Of a stretch of DNA of 64,000 nt, positions 36,170-47,954 are shown piece by piece. Positions within the stretch are counted from its first letter, which is position 1. Each line of letters opens with the position of its first letter. The position numbers and the translations under genes were made by a program. Source of the DNA: Ziziphus jujuba (lineage: Eukaryota > Streptophyta > Magnoliopsida > Rosales > Rhamnaceae). The notes under the pieces were generated by a model. The model saw nothing but the letters and a program-made list of their open reading frames with translations, was not told the origin of the DNA and did no database searches. The stretch is from the NCBI RefSeq assembly GCF_031755915.1, contig NC_083383.1, forward strand, positions 1,926,001 to 1,990,000, given 5' to 3'.

Positions 36170-39100
36170 CTTGTACACCTAACATGACAAAGAAATTAAT
36201 CCGGTGTCAAATTCAACAACATTCCAGCAAGCCTAATAGGAACCATACTACAAAGATTCAGATTCAGAAAGAATAAGTGCAAAATAGCTTTGCATCATTT
36301 CCAGCAAACTCTACGAACAGAAACAAAGAATTAATTAATCAGCACAACTAGCATGAATAGTACAGTTCTTATATTTTCCTAATAGTGGAAGCAACCAGTA
36401 TGACCAAATTATAGCAGTTTGAAATAAGTAAACACAAAGATGAGAACTAGAATTTAGATTCCTAAATCAAATCGGCCCTGGAAGCCATGAATTCTGGATA
36501 TATATAAAGCTTTCAATTTATAATAATGTTAGGCTACCAAGGAAATGAAAAGCAAAAACTTAGATCATCTTTTCTGCCTCCAGACCAAACTAATGTTCAA
36601 ATAAGCTTCACAATTGCATTATGCATATCCCTACTGGTTTTGCTTTTACTTGTTTTATGAACATAAAAATGCCAACCAAACAAAGCCTTACTCAGGGAAA
36701 AGCATTAGGCACGAAATCGCATTTTAGTTTTTTCCAGATTTCGGAAGCCAAAGTCCCTAAAGCCCTGAAAACTGAAATTCTTCTACCTTTTCCTCAATAT
36801 TTATCCAGAGGCCAAACGCAGACTTATCGTACCAAACAATTGCAAACTCAGATTTGTCAAAAGCAAAAAGTTAAGCAGACGATCACATTGAATGGAGCTT
36901 AAAATCCCGAAAATCAGGGCAAAATAATTGCACTGATACAATTAGCTGACTAATCAACCAAGAAAGCAATTAGAAAATAAAGCTTCAAGCATATCTAAAT
37001 CAGAACAGAAATAGCCAGAAACACTTCAATCCTCCGAAAGAAAATCGAAAAATGCGTTTAGATAAATATCTAATGCAAGAGCGATGTGAGTAGGAAGCTA
37101 AAATTTGCGAAGTTTTCCAGCAAAATCAAAACACGAAATGAGAAATTAAATTTAAAAGGAAAAAAAAAAGAAAGAAAGAAAGACTATTAGAAGAATAAAA
37201 AAGGATATCAGCGAGTACCTCTTGATGTTTATTTCAATTTTTTTATGTACGACTAAATAAAGAACCAGTATAAACCGAATAATGAGAGTCAAATCCAAGC
37301 ACAGAGACGAAGTTGAGGGATCATTAATCACCGAGGAATTCCAGAAGATCTTCGATGTACATCCAGAATCGGCACCGCCGAAATGCCACCGAGAGCCGTT
37401 GCAAATGTCGGCGACTACAAAGACTGTGACATAATAAGGAAGAAGAAAAAGCCTCTATGCGATTGTGCCGTTTAAAATCGCTTTTCTGTTTTTCCTTTTT
37501 TTTTTTTTTCCTTCTTATTTTTTAATTTCTTTTTTGGGCGTCGGATTTGATTTGTTTTTTCTGAGAAACACGCCTATAATTCTGCATTTGGGTTCCGTAT
37601 CTCGCACAGAGAAGTTCAGGATATGTGAAAGGATCACGAGAATAGTGTGGATATCAACTTAATCACCGTTAAAGTTTAAACCGACGGCTAAAATTTTATT
37701 ATGATTGAAAATTCTTGACAGGTGTACTGCTTTGCAGTTCTAGACTAACTGCTCAAATAAAAATTTTCAAATTTAGTATTATTTTTTTTTTGTTACTTGC
37801 AAGTCAATTATAAGGATAATTGGCTTTATCACCTTCAAAGTTCAGACATTACGTGGAGCGGGGCGGTCGCTTTACCATTTGGCCCTTTGAAGGGACTGCA
37901 GAAAAGGAGTAATTTATTTTATTTTAGTGGTGGCTATCCTGTAAACTCACATTGCGGGTGACCAATCAAGGTCACCGCAGGCGCCGAGTGCAGGATGATA
38001 AAATTAAATTATTGCATAAAATTGGTGCGGGAATCTTTTTTTCTTTTTTAGTTTAACTGAGATAAATTGGTGCGAGATTTTTCTTTTTCTTTTTTTTAAT
38101 AAAAAAAAATGAAATTAGTTGAGGATTCTGAGTGGAAAGCATATATAATGGATATGGATAAATAACAACTTAGCAAAGCAAACCCAGAAAAAAAAAAAAA
38201 AAAAAGGTTGAAAACTTGTAGACTATGGTCCAAGAAAATAACGGTAACCTCCCCTAAGGTTTTGAAAAATAGAGTTGAATCCCAGGCAGAGCGCAGAGGA
38301 AAAAAATGCTGTTGATTTGGCTTCTTTTTCTTTTCTTTATTTGTAGGTTTCCCTCTTGTCTCTATCAGTTTCTATGACTTTCCCTCATTCTCACACTCAT
38401 AGTCTCTCACATGGAAATGCATGACGTAGATCATAAGAATCTTCCTATTTTTTATTTTTATTTTTATTGGGTTGGAGTGGTTGCTTGCTGCACAATTTCC
38501 ATGACGTAAAAAGAAAAATGTCAACATGAAGATTTTATAGTTTACAGATTAATTTGAAAGAATGGTAGGACTATAACACATATTAGCAAGGGAGTTTTTG
38601 GTTGGTCTGGACCACTTATATCATTTATGTGTGTATAAATATATTGGTGTTAGGATAGATGGGAAATGTCTTGCTTCTTCCTTTAAGGCTGTTCTCAAAA
38701 TAAGTTGCAATCCGACCTAAAGTAGGAAAGTTGAAAGAATAAGATAAAAGAGATTCCTCTGTGGTTTTCCATATAAGAGAGTAAAGGATTAGAAAATAAA
38801 GAGCCCTCATTTTATACGTTAATCCAACATTTTTGGAAGTGACTACTGCATTCTCAACTCTAGTTCCATATATAATTTTTTCTTCAAAAAAAAAAAAGAA
38901 AAAAATTGTATGGGATAAATAACATATTTCAAATAGTTGTTTTTGCTTACTATTTATTAAATTAGGTCGAGATTAAGAAAATAAATTTTAATAATTGAAG
39001 GGATTTAACCGGTTACCACCATTCACTTTTTGTGCATTGATAATTGGACTTCGGACACGTACATAGGTCATAATGCAATTTCACTTTCTGCCTTTTTTTT

Positions 39101-40787
39101 TTTTTTTTTAAATATAAATTTCTTAATCACCCCACTTTCTCCCTTTATTGTCGCGACCTCTTTAAAGATAGGATAGGATTAAAAGCCTATAACGTGACTG
39201 TGTTGCATGCTCATTGGTTTATTTCGAGAGTCAGCATTGGTATATGACTGCATTCTATATATTTATTTCAAAGTAGAGGAACCATATAAGCCGTTTTGAT
39301 TCTTACAGTGAAAGTGATCAAATTGACGACCATGGTGATGATCAATTTTGATGGTATGGTGATAGACCTACTTAATATATATTAATTTCTCAATTCACAA
39401 ATTAAAGGCCTTGTAATAATGGTAGCTTTACCCCTGAAAAGGATTTCTTGAATATTTTGATTGAATTTGATGAATGGCATTGAACATGCGTATTCTATAA
39501 CCGTGTCCTAGTGTCAACTACAAGGGAGCCAAAATAAACAACATAGGGGCCATGGGAAAATAAATCATTATTGAAAAAGTAGAAAAAGCTAGAAAACAGT
39601 AAAGCTCTATCCAGAAAGCCACAAGGAACCTTAGGATGATACAGACAAAAGAATACCCAATTATTTTATTTTATTTTTTATTGTTATCATTTAAAACAAA
39701 ATAAAAGAAAAAGAAATAAAGGCCATGTGGAAGTGGGGGAGGTTTCGGAGCCTTGGATTCTATGTTACTCAAAAGTCTCACATTCGTAGGAGTAATAGGA
39801 GTGGTGAACCCCAATTCCATTTCATGAAAGAAGCCAAGTGAACACTGGTAATTCCTTCATGTGCTTCTCATTATATCGATTAGTTGGGCTGTCCTTTTCA
39901 AAGCCCACTTAACGCATTTCCCATTGTGCCATGTACCCCCTCCCCATCCGTCTGACCTGACCACAATTAATCTTCAACAATTTATTTGATTTTTTTATTT
40001 ATTTACTTTTTGGACAAATATTAGCTTTAGTTTGTCCTGGGTTATTGGATCAAAGGACGTTATAATTATGATAAAACTATCCGTTAATTCATGCATTTCA
40101 TAATTAATTGCTCACGAAAAGGTAAGCAAACTTTGGTCATTAAAATTCATTTATTTGACCAAGCCACACTATTTTACTCCATCCCATCTCATAATTCTCT
40201 TGTTGCGGCTGCTTTTTATCATTCTTGTTTTTGCCATCCTATTGCTTCTCTTTCACCGTAACGCAAAGATAATTACGCCCAATTTTCTCCTTCAATTGGC
40301 TTCTTTTCACCATTTTTCCTATCCAAATAAAGATTTTGAGTATCAACTTCTCTCTTTATCTCCCCTCTTCTTTTGCTGGAGCGCATGTGATTTTAATTTT
40401 TATACCAGCTCAAGGTTCAGAAAAAGCTTTTTTTTTTTTTTTTTCTTTTTGCTTTTTTATTTAAAATTTTTTTCAATCGTCATTGCTAATGTATAATTTC
40501 CTCAATAATAGAAATTCAACTCATGGGCATATCTTGTCTTTTTCATTTTATAAGGCTGACATGGGCCTGCCTTGTCATGTAAAAATGTTAGCCCTATTAT
40601 TACGTTTTATAAATGTTTTCTTTTTTAATTTTTAATTTTTTATTCTGTAAGCTATAAAATCACATTGAATTTTCTAAAAAGCTGAATTTTAATTCCTTAG
40701 TCGGAATAATTATTATACTACATGTAATACGTGTGGCAGTGTGAGGCATGCATAGTTTAATTTGATCAATATACATACGAATTCTTT

Positions 40788-40854
<67 letters not shown>

Positions 40855-41967
40855 GTTCAAAATTTTTGGTAAAGAAATATACATACGAATTATTCATCGT
40901 TCGGGAACTAATTTGAAAGCGGCGGGTCGTACAAAGTTCAACTCCAGCATGTATGACAAGGGCCTATCAACGTCTTTAATTACTGTTTTAGGTCAGTTAG
41001 CTCAAGCCTGAAGATAATTTAAAGAAAGCATTTACCAGCGTACCACCACTAATGAAGCAATTCTTTATTCCAAAAACGATAACCATTACAACTAACTGTC
41101 CAGTCTCACTCTCAAACTTCTCTTGGAAAGTCAAATTATTTTGACAAAAAGAGAATAAAAAAAAGAAGAAGCTATTTTATATTAACAACTGAATGAATAT
41201 GAAAGTGTTTGGGTTCAATCATATAGCTGACGAACAAGAAAAGAAGGTTAACCAATCTAAGTTGTTGCTCTTACCCACTGACCTTCCAACAACAAATTGA
41301 CAGAAATAAAAAAAATAAATAAATAATAAATAAAAAAGAACGAAAAGCTGCAGAAAATGAAAATTTTTTTATTTGAAAGTTATAGTTTTAATTTTTGGTA
41401 GTCAACCAACATATTTGTTATGGTTGGTTAAGATTCGACTAAGAATTTGGCTAAAGTATAATTTAGTCTTAGGTGGTTCTACGTATACTGTTTAAATTCA
41501 CTTAGTGCACACGTAACATCGGTGCTGGCAATTTTCTTTTGTTGTGCATTAAGAAACCGTTGTTGGGATGGCATTATCGCGGTCCTTTGGACTTTGGGGA
41601 TTAGGGATTGGGCTTGGTTGGTCTTGATCTTGGGCTTGGGGCAGCAAATAACACATTAAAGGGCCCAATACATGGAAGCCACGTGGAGGAACGTCTGGTT
41701 AAAGGCAAGCGAAATCGGAGGGTCAGCCTGGTGGCTGATAATTGCGTTTGAGACAACCCCACATAATCCAAATCCACCATAGACCAGTGCTTGCTTGGCT
41801 TCCAATTCCATTGTTGGTGGTCGTCTTCAGTTTTCAGTCTTCAGTATTCAGTGAAATGCTGCCTCCTCTCGTAACTTGAGGTTACGAGTTTAAGTTCATC
41901 GAGACCTGAATTGCAACACCCACACCGAAATAAGATCACAAATTAATTAGTTACTAGAAATTTGAAA
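36170..41967. other. Gene-poor region between HVA22-like and LQY1
   Basis: The first kilobase is the likely HVA22-like 5'UTR intron, with its leader exon near 37218-37340. The remainder is AT-rich intergenic DNA with homopolymers, an (AT)29 array (40793-40850) and the LQY1 promoter. A perfect 8-bp inverted repeat lies at 41868-41888. No frame with coding character. Confidence 0.5.
40793..40850. repeat. (AT)29 microsatellite
   Basis: 58-base uninterrupted AT run, the longest dinucleotide array in the window. Confidence 0.97.
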
Positions 41968-42175
41968 ATGTCAGTAGCGCCCTGGCTTCCCCGCCTGCGT
42001 TCTTCCTTCCTTTGTTGCCCTCTAAAGCATTCTACTGCGTCTTCTTCTCTCGGCGTCTCCCACAAATTTGCAAGAAATCAACGGTCACCACCATCTTATC
42101 CATGCATTAGAGCTCTGGATCTTGATCAAAACACGGTTCTTTCCTCATTATATATATATATATATATATATATCT

Positions 42176-42231
<56 letters not shown>

Positions 42232-42378
42232 AATATATTCATATATTTAATATGCGGAGGAGTAATCAGGAATCGGCTATGACAGATAGTAGCAATCTCT
42301 GTTGGGCTCGTCAGCGTTGCAGTTGGGATTGGCATTCCAGCGTTTTATGAAACCCAGATTGACAATGCTGTGAGTCTT

Positions 42379-42417
<39 letters not shown>

Positions 42418-43897
42418 TAATTATGTATTAATAAAGTGGTTAATTATTGCCGTTGATTTTGAGTGCTGAAGTGTAAGATTAAGACTTGATAATTTGGCAG
42501 GCGAAGCGAGAGAATACTCAGCCATGTTTCCCATGCAGTGGATCAGGCGCTCGTAAATCCTGCAACTCTGTTTTTAATATAAGACTATTTGCAACCTTAA
42601 TACTATGTTGTCTATTTTTCTTATTTTGCCTTATTAATTAGGAAGAGCAGCCAAAGCCAACTAAATGAGTCATTTGATTTTGAGGAGTGATGGTAATACC
42701 TTACACCTTTTGTTTGTTTGTGTAATGGCATTAGACAACTAGTCCCCTGGCTTAGCCTATAATAAGCATTGTGCATGTTTTTTACCTGGCAATATGTGTA
42801 AGTAACAGAGTGCAACACAAAATGCTTCAGCTTATTCTGGTTTAAATTAACAGTAATTTTGGTACAATATGCTCTGCTTTTCTTCTCAGTTCTCTTTTCA
42901 CCGTTATCAAAATATTATATATAATGGGACTTTGATCATAGTTTTTTGGTTTGAAAAAGAAGATAGCGTTTTGGAAAGAATTCTGGCTCAACTCTTGGAA
43001 ACTCATAATGTACATAATTACTGAGTACTTGTCAAGTGCAGGGCAGTTTTTTTTCTAATTGATTTTAGTACCAACATTCTATTTATATTTAATGATCACT
43101 GGTTTAGACAATTTATGCTGCTCTTTTTTTCTTTTTCTTTTTTCTTTTTTTTCATATATGAAAATGGATTTTCTCTTTTGCAGAGAAATGCAGATTTTGC
43201 ATGGGAACTGGTTCTGTTACTGTAGAACTTGGTGGGGATGAGAAAGAAGTATCTCGATGCATCAATTGTGATGGTGTTGGTTCGTTCACTTGCACCACGT
43301 GTCAAGGTTCTGGAATTCAGCCTCGGTACCTTGATCGTAGGTATGGGTTACATATCCCCTCTAAAGTCTAAACTGAAAAATGCAAAGATTAATATCCAAC
43401 TTTCCTTTGTCTGTAGTATGTTAATTAAGTTTGAGAGCTACAATTATGGTTTATATTAGGATTTAGGACAACATGTATGGAAAAAACTACAATTTCAAAC
43501 GGATAGAAATTTGCAATATAGAAGTCTATGATTGTTACTCAATTTATGAGCCAATTTTAGCTATTTGAATATTTATCATATTCCCACTAGAAAGCCATCG
43601 ATTTAAAATATTTAGCAATTCATAGTGGGGTTCAATTGTCAATTGAAAGAGATGAATATACAAGTTTATTTATTGGTTATGTATAGAGAGTGTGGCAGTC
43701 ATGAGGATGATATATATTGATGTGTCAGCCGCTAATAGATTATTCAAAAGTGAAAGAGGGGACAAATACTTGAAAACCTAAATTCACTGCATATTGATTT
43801 AATTTCATCTTTTTCTGGTCGTCAATAAGAAGCTGAATCGCTGTATCCTTTATGGGATTTTGCTTTATTTAACAGGGAATTCAAAGACGATGACTGA
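41968..43897 (+). CDS. LQY1: LQY1-like thylakoid zinc-finger protein (DnaJ-type CxxCxGxG repeats)
   Basis: Five exons: 41968-42135, 42286-42369, 42501-42552, 43184-43340, 43876-43897; in phase, 160 residues (Arabidopsis about 154). Residues 1-55 are a Ser/Arg/Pro-rich plastid transit peptide. Residues 57-77 (IVAISVGLVSVAVGIGIPAF) form one membrane span. Four zinc-binding repeats follow: CFPCSGSG (93-100), CRFCMGTG (104-111), CINCDGVG (127-134) and CTTCQGSG (138-145). The protein ends RYLDRREFKDDD, as in LQY1. LQY1 has disulfide isomerase activity and helps repair and reassemble photosystem II under high light; there is no J domain. Exon 2 is bordered by long TA and CT arrays on both sides. 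The start is the ATG at 41968; the frame also extends six bases upstream with no ATG. Confidence 0.95.
42149..42228. repeat. (TA)12 plus (CT)25 compound microsatellite in LQY1 intron 1
   Basis: TA run 42149-42172, then CT run 42179-42228. A similar CT/TA compound array occurs in intron 2 at about 42377-42417. Confidence 0.95.
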
Positions 43898-44251
43898 AGA
43901 CAGTTACTAAAAAATGGCAGTGATTCTGGATTTGCAAGGTTGGCTAGTAATTAAGAGTTGGAAGTTGAAGAAAGCAGCATCCTTTTTTTCCCTGTTATAC
44001 ATCTCTTCTACATTTTGTTTTTGTACATCTTCAATACAAATATAACTATTTTCTTATCATCTATGCTTGTTTCGTTTCTAGTAAAAAGTTAAAATAAGTT
44101 TCTTTCTTGTTTCTAGTAATATATGTTCAATAACATTCTTGAAGTTCAGTGCTTATTTCTTACATTGACAAATTCTTTAAGCTATCCATGTTAAATTGTT
44201 GAATCCAAACAATACATTATAGAACATTTACATAGGCACACATGTGGCAAA
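43898..44251. other. Convergent 3' flanks of LQY1 and the PPR gene
   Basis: AT-rich; holds the LQY1 3'UTR and probably that of the PPR gene. No further gene seen. Confidence 0.4.
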
Positions 44252-45662
44252 TCAATGGTTTTCAACAGAATGTACTGCTTGAATTTGATTTAAAGCAATC
44301 ATACTGTAAGCTGGAATTTTCCGAATTCCCACATCCACCATCATTTTTCTTAGAGTAGCAGCACTATCCCATTTCTCCATCCCAGCATTAATATTTGATA
44401 AAGCCACATACCTTCCACAGCGTTGTGGCTGCAACTGAAGCAGTTTCTTTCCCACTTCATTTCCCAGCTTAGTGGTTCCATAAATCTTACAAGCCCCTAT
44501 AAGAGCTCCTAATACAGAAGCATCAGGTTCAAAAGGCATACTCTTAATAAACTCCGCAGCCTCCCTCAAAAGTCCTGCTCTTCCCAACAGATCAACAACA
44601 CAACCATAATGCTCCATTATTGGTACAATTCGAAAGTCGAGAGACATTGACCTAAACAACTCCAAGCCTAACTCCACAAGTTTGCCACGAGCACAGGCAG
44701 TGAGTACTGCAACAAAGGTAACCTTGTTAGGCTGCAAACCTTCTTTCTTCATTGTTTCAAACAAGTCCAAAGCCTCCTTCTCCATACCATTGGATGCAAG
44801 GGCTGAAATCATTGCATTCCAAGAGCAAATTTCCTTAAATACTATTTGGTTAAAAACATTTGCAGCGCTTTTCAAACAACCGGTCTTACCATAAAGATCT
44901 ATAAGTGCGGTGCCAATAAAGGCTGTCAATAAAGTTTGATTCCTAATAATATATGCATGTATTTGCTTTCCCAGATAAAGAGCACCACATCCATCAAAAT
45001 TAGCACAGGAAGAAATCACACTAACATATGTAGCTTCATTCGGCTCGACCAAACAACTCTATTGCCTCATGGAAGCATCCATTTCTTCCAAACCCATTAA
45101 TAACACTAGTCCACGACACCACGTCTCGCTCAGGCATGCGTTTGAAGAGTAAAAGAGCAGAACCCATATCTCCATTCTTGGTGAGAGCGTCAAGCATGGC
45201 ATTGTGGGCAACAATGCACGGTTGGGTGATTTCCCCGAACATCTTACGTGCATCACAAAGTAGAGCATATTGGGCATAGAAGCATAAAAATGAAGTTTGT
45301 ATAAAAGGGTCACGCAGAACACCGCGTTTGAGAGCTTGAGAATGGAGAGATGTGGCGAAAGATGGTGAGGAGGAAGAAGCAGCTTTGATGAGGGAAGGGA
45401 AGGTGTGGCTGTTGGGTGGGGCTTTGTGGGCAAGCATATGGTTGAAGAGGATAAGGGAGGGGTAGTGAGCATGTCCAAAACTCAGATAGGCTCTTATTAA
45501 AGCGTTGTAAAGAAGGGTGTTCATCCATTTTGAATTACTGCAGAGGAGGTTTCCGCAGGTGATAAGGAGGGAATGGATTTGTTTGATTTGGTTTTGGTTT
45601 GGTTTTGGGTTTTGGAGAAAGCCTTGTAGGAGTTGAAGCAAAAACTCAGGCAAGTGTGGCAT
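44252..45662 (-). pseudogene. Pentatricopeptide repeat (PPR) gene broken by a frameshift
   Basis: Intronless, as most plant PPR genes are. The first frame starts at ATG 45662 (MPHLPEFLLQLLQGFL) and runs to a stop at 45036, ending VSWTSVINGFGRNGCFHEAI, ELFG, RAE. The second frame is shifted and continues VEPNEATYVSVISSCANFDG down to the stop at 44252. Together they encode roughly 470 residues of PLS-type PPR repeats (SWNAMISALASNGMEKEALD, PNKVTFVAVLTACARGKLVE, MEHYGCVVDLLGRAGLLREA) plus a short E motif (PYxxxx...GRYVALSNI). The break falls between ELFG and VEPNEAT, where the family normally has about 10 more residues (xMxxxxM). This suggests a small deletion that also shifted frame, rather than an intron. 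It could be a true pseudogene or a sequencing/assembly error. PPR proteins bind organellar RNA; the target here is unknown. Confidence 0.8.
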
Positions 45663-46090
45663 AAGAACCAACTCTAATGCGTCATGCCAGTGTATTATTT
45701 AATTAACTTTGCAGAAAAGAAAAGAAAAAACAAAAAAAAATCTGGATTTGGATGATTCATCATCCATAAATAGATTTGGATGTAGGATGTAATCTGGATT
45801 CAATTCCTAGTAGTATTATTTAGCAGTGTGTAGTGGTGACAGACTGACTTGGAAGTTGAGTTTTGACTTTTGAGGGAGGTTGGAAGCCCATTTTCCTTGT
45901 TCTCTCCAACTAAGCGCCAAGTTGGACGTGAAAGGGACCCACCAAGCCTAGTTAGCATCGGGGTTTTAGAGTTGTTTTCTTTTTCTTTTAGCTCTGAATC
46001 TGAAAGGGAAAAAAAAAAAGCTAGGGTTTTGGCAGAAGAGTGGGAAAAACAGAAAATAGAGACGGGACAGAGACAGAGATAGAGATATAG
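45663..46090. other. Divergent promoter region of PPR and DPH5 genes
   Basis: About 430 bases shared by two genes transcribed apart. Contains purine-rich leader sequence (GACAGAGACAGAGATAGAGA) just before the DPH5 ATG. Confidence 0.4.
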
Positions 46091-47523
46091 ATGCTGTACG
46101 TAATAGGTCTTGGATTGGGAGACGAGAGAGACATAACGCTTAGAGGCTTAGAAGCCGTGAGACGATGTGAGAAAGTGTATATAGAAGCCTATACTTCTCT
46201 CCTCTCTTTCGGTCTCTCTTCTGACGGCCTTTCCACTCTCGTACTACTCGCTCAATCTTCTTCTTTATTTGCTGCAGAAATTTCTTCAAAACTTATTTAA
46301 GTTTGATTTTTCTTTCTTCTAAAATGGGCAGGAAAAGTTGTATGGAAGGCCCATCACTCTTGCCGATAGAGAAATGGTGGAGGAGAAGGCCGATCAAATA
46401 CTATCAGACGCTCGTGGATCTGAGGTGGCTTTTCTTGTTGTTGGAGATCCTTTTGGGTAAATGTGAAGCATACCCTGTTTTCCTTTTGGATTTTTCTGTG
46501 ATTGTTCTAGGTGATTTCTTCTAAATCATTAATTTTGATATTGGTTTGGTCGATTGTCTTAGGTAGAAAATCATTGTGGCTCTATCCTTTATTCATTTTT
46601 GTGTTGTTCTTTCTTTTTATATACCATGTTGATTTTCAACACAGAGCTACAACTCACACTGACCTTGTTGTTCGAGCAAAGAAGTTGGGGATTGAAGTCA
46701 AAGTGATACACAATGCGTCAGTGATGAATGCCATTGGAATTTGTGGCTTACAACTTTACCGTTATGGGGAGACAGTTTCAATACCATTCTTTACGTCAAC
46801 ATGGAGACCTGATAGCTTCTATGAGAAAATTCAAAGAAACCGCAACCTCGGACTGCATACACTCTGCTTGTTAGGTGAAGATTCTAAATATGTCTGGCTT
46901 CCTTATGTTAGCTTTGCTTTCTGTTGGTTTACACCCTCGTAAAAAAGAATTTGGCCTTTTTTGTTACAGATATACGTGTGAAGGAACCAACTCTTGAATC
47001 TTTATGCAGGTCTGCACTCAAAAGATTCAACCCCTTCTTACCTTGGTTCTTATATGGTTTTGCACAATTTATAGACTAATATTTTGGAATTTACAGAGGA
47101 AAGAAGCAGTATGAACCACCTAGATATATGACAATAAACACTGCAATTGAGCAGCTCTTGGAGATTGAGCAAACCAAAGGCGAATCTGGTGATGATCATG
47201 GTTTCCTTATGCTTTTCTTTTTGATTTGCTAAATCTTTTTTAAGTCAAATGGAATATGTAGTCTCTAAATTACATAAAGATCATGGTTTCCTTATACTGC
47301 TGCAGCATACAGTGGAGACACGGAGTGTGTTGGGTTTGCTAGGCTTGGAAGTGAGGATCAGATGATAGTTGCTGGTACGATGAAGCAATTGCAGTTGGTA
47401 GATTTCGGAGCGCCTCTCCATTGCCTTGTGATAACAGGCCACACCCACCCAGTGGAAGAAGAAATGCTGGATTTCTACAGACTTGAAACTCAGAATCTAA
47501 AACAGGAAGATAATGGAGTATGA
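46091..47523 (+). CDS. DPH5: Diphthine methyl ester synthase (DPH5)
   Basis: Six exons: 46091-46240, 46332-46456, 46645-46874, 46970-47009, 47097-47188, 47306-47523; in phase, 284 residues, the usual DPH5 length. It is a SAM-dependent tetrapyrrole-methylase-fold enzyme that methylates the ACP intermediate on eEF2 histidine during diphthamide synthesis. Motifs: [20 protein letters not shown] at the start, [130 protein letters not shown], and [20 protein letters not shown]. Intron 5 contains a 17-bp direct repeat around a 68-bp segment. It lies head-to-head with the PPR gene. Confidence 0.96.
47194..47295 (+). repeat. 17-bp direct repeat bracketing 68 bp in DPH5 intron 5
   Basis: GATCATGGTTTCCTTAT occurs at 47194-47210, just after the exon 5 donor, and at 47279-47295, just before the exon 6 acceptor. 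Confidence 0.8.
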
Positions 47524-47954
47524 TTGTTTGCGGAGGAGAAGATATAGCTTGTAGATTTGTTTTATTTTAATTTTGTTTTTGCTGGATGTAAAAGCAAAAA
47601 TTCGAGCATTTGTTTTGTTCCATAAAAGATTACATTCAAGAATGAGGCGAATCCTTATGAAATAGCCTATAATTATATCATACCTAGATCTTGCATATGA
47701 AGGAGCTTCTAATCTTGTTGGGTAGTTTTTGCCAATTTATTTTTATTTTTCCTTTCCGCCATTTCCCGGTCCCAAATTTGAATTTTATGATAAATAAAAG
47801 GTCAGCCACAATACTTTAGAAAGCGAGCACCGCTAGAAAATGATTTTAAGAGCCAAAACCATATTATGGACAAGCTACTGTAGCAAAAACTATAGCAATA
47901 TGGAGGATGTTTACATTTCCTAATTCCTAAATATCCAAATGTCATTCCCAAGCT
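47524..47954. other. Convergent 3' flanks of DPH5 and the Myb/SANT-like gene
   Basis: AT-rich, no frame with coding character; both 3'UTRs should lie here. Confidence 0.4.

Noticed and set aside
40660..40884. 74-codon frame rich in IYIYIY
   Set aside because: Translation of the (AT)29 microsatellite.
44252..45052. Second PPR frame as an independent gene
   Set aside because: It starts mid-repeat with no ATG at its beginning and continues the first frame's PPR array; treated as one broken gene.
45059..45528. Minus-strand frames of 72 and 139 codons overlapping the PPR gene
   Set aside because: Alternative-frame shadows without PPR or other domain character.
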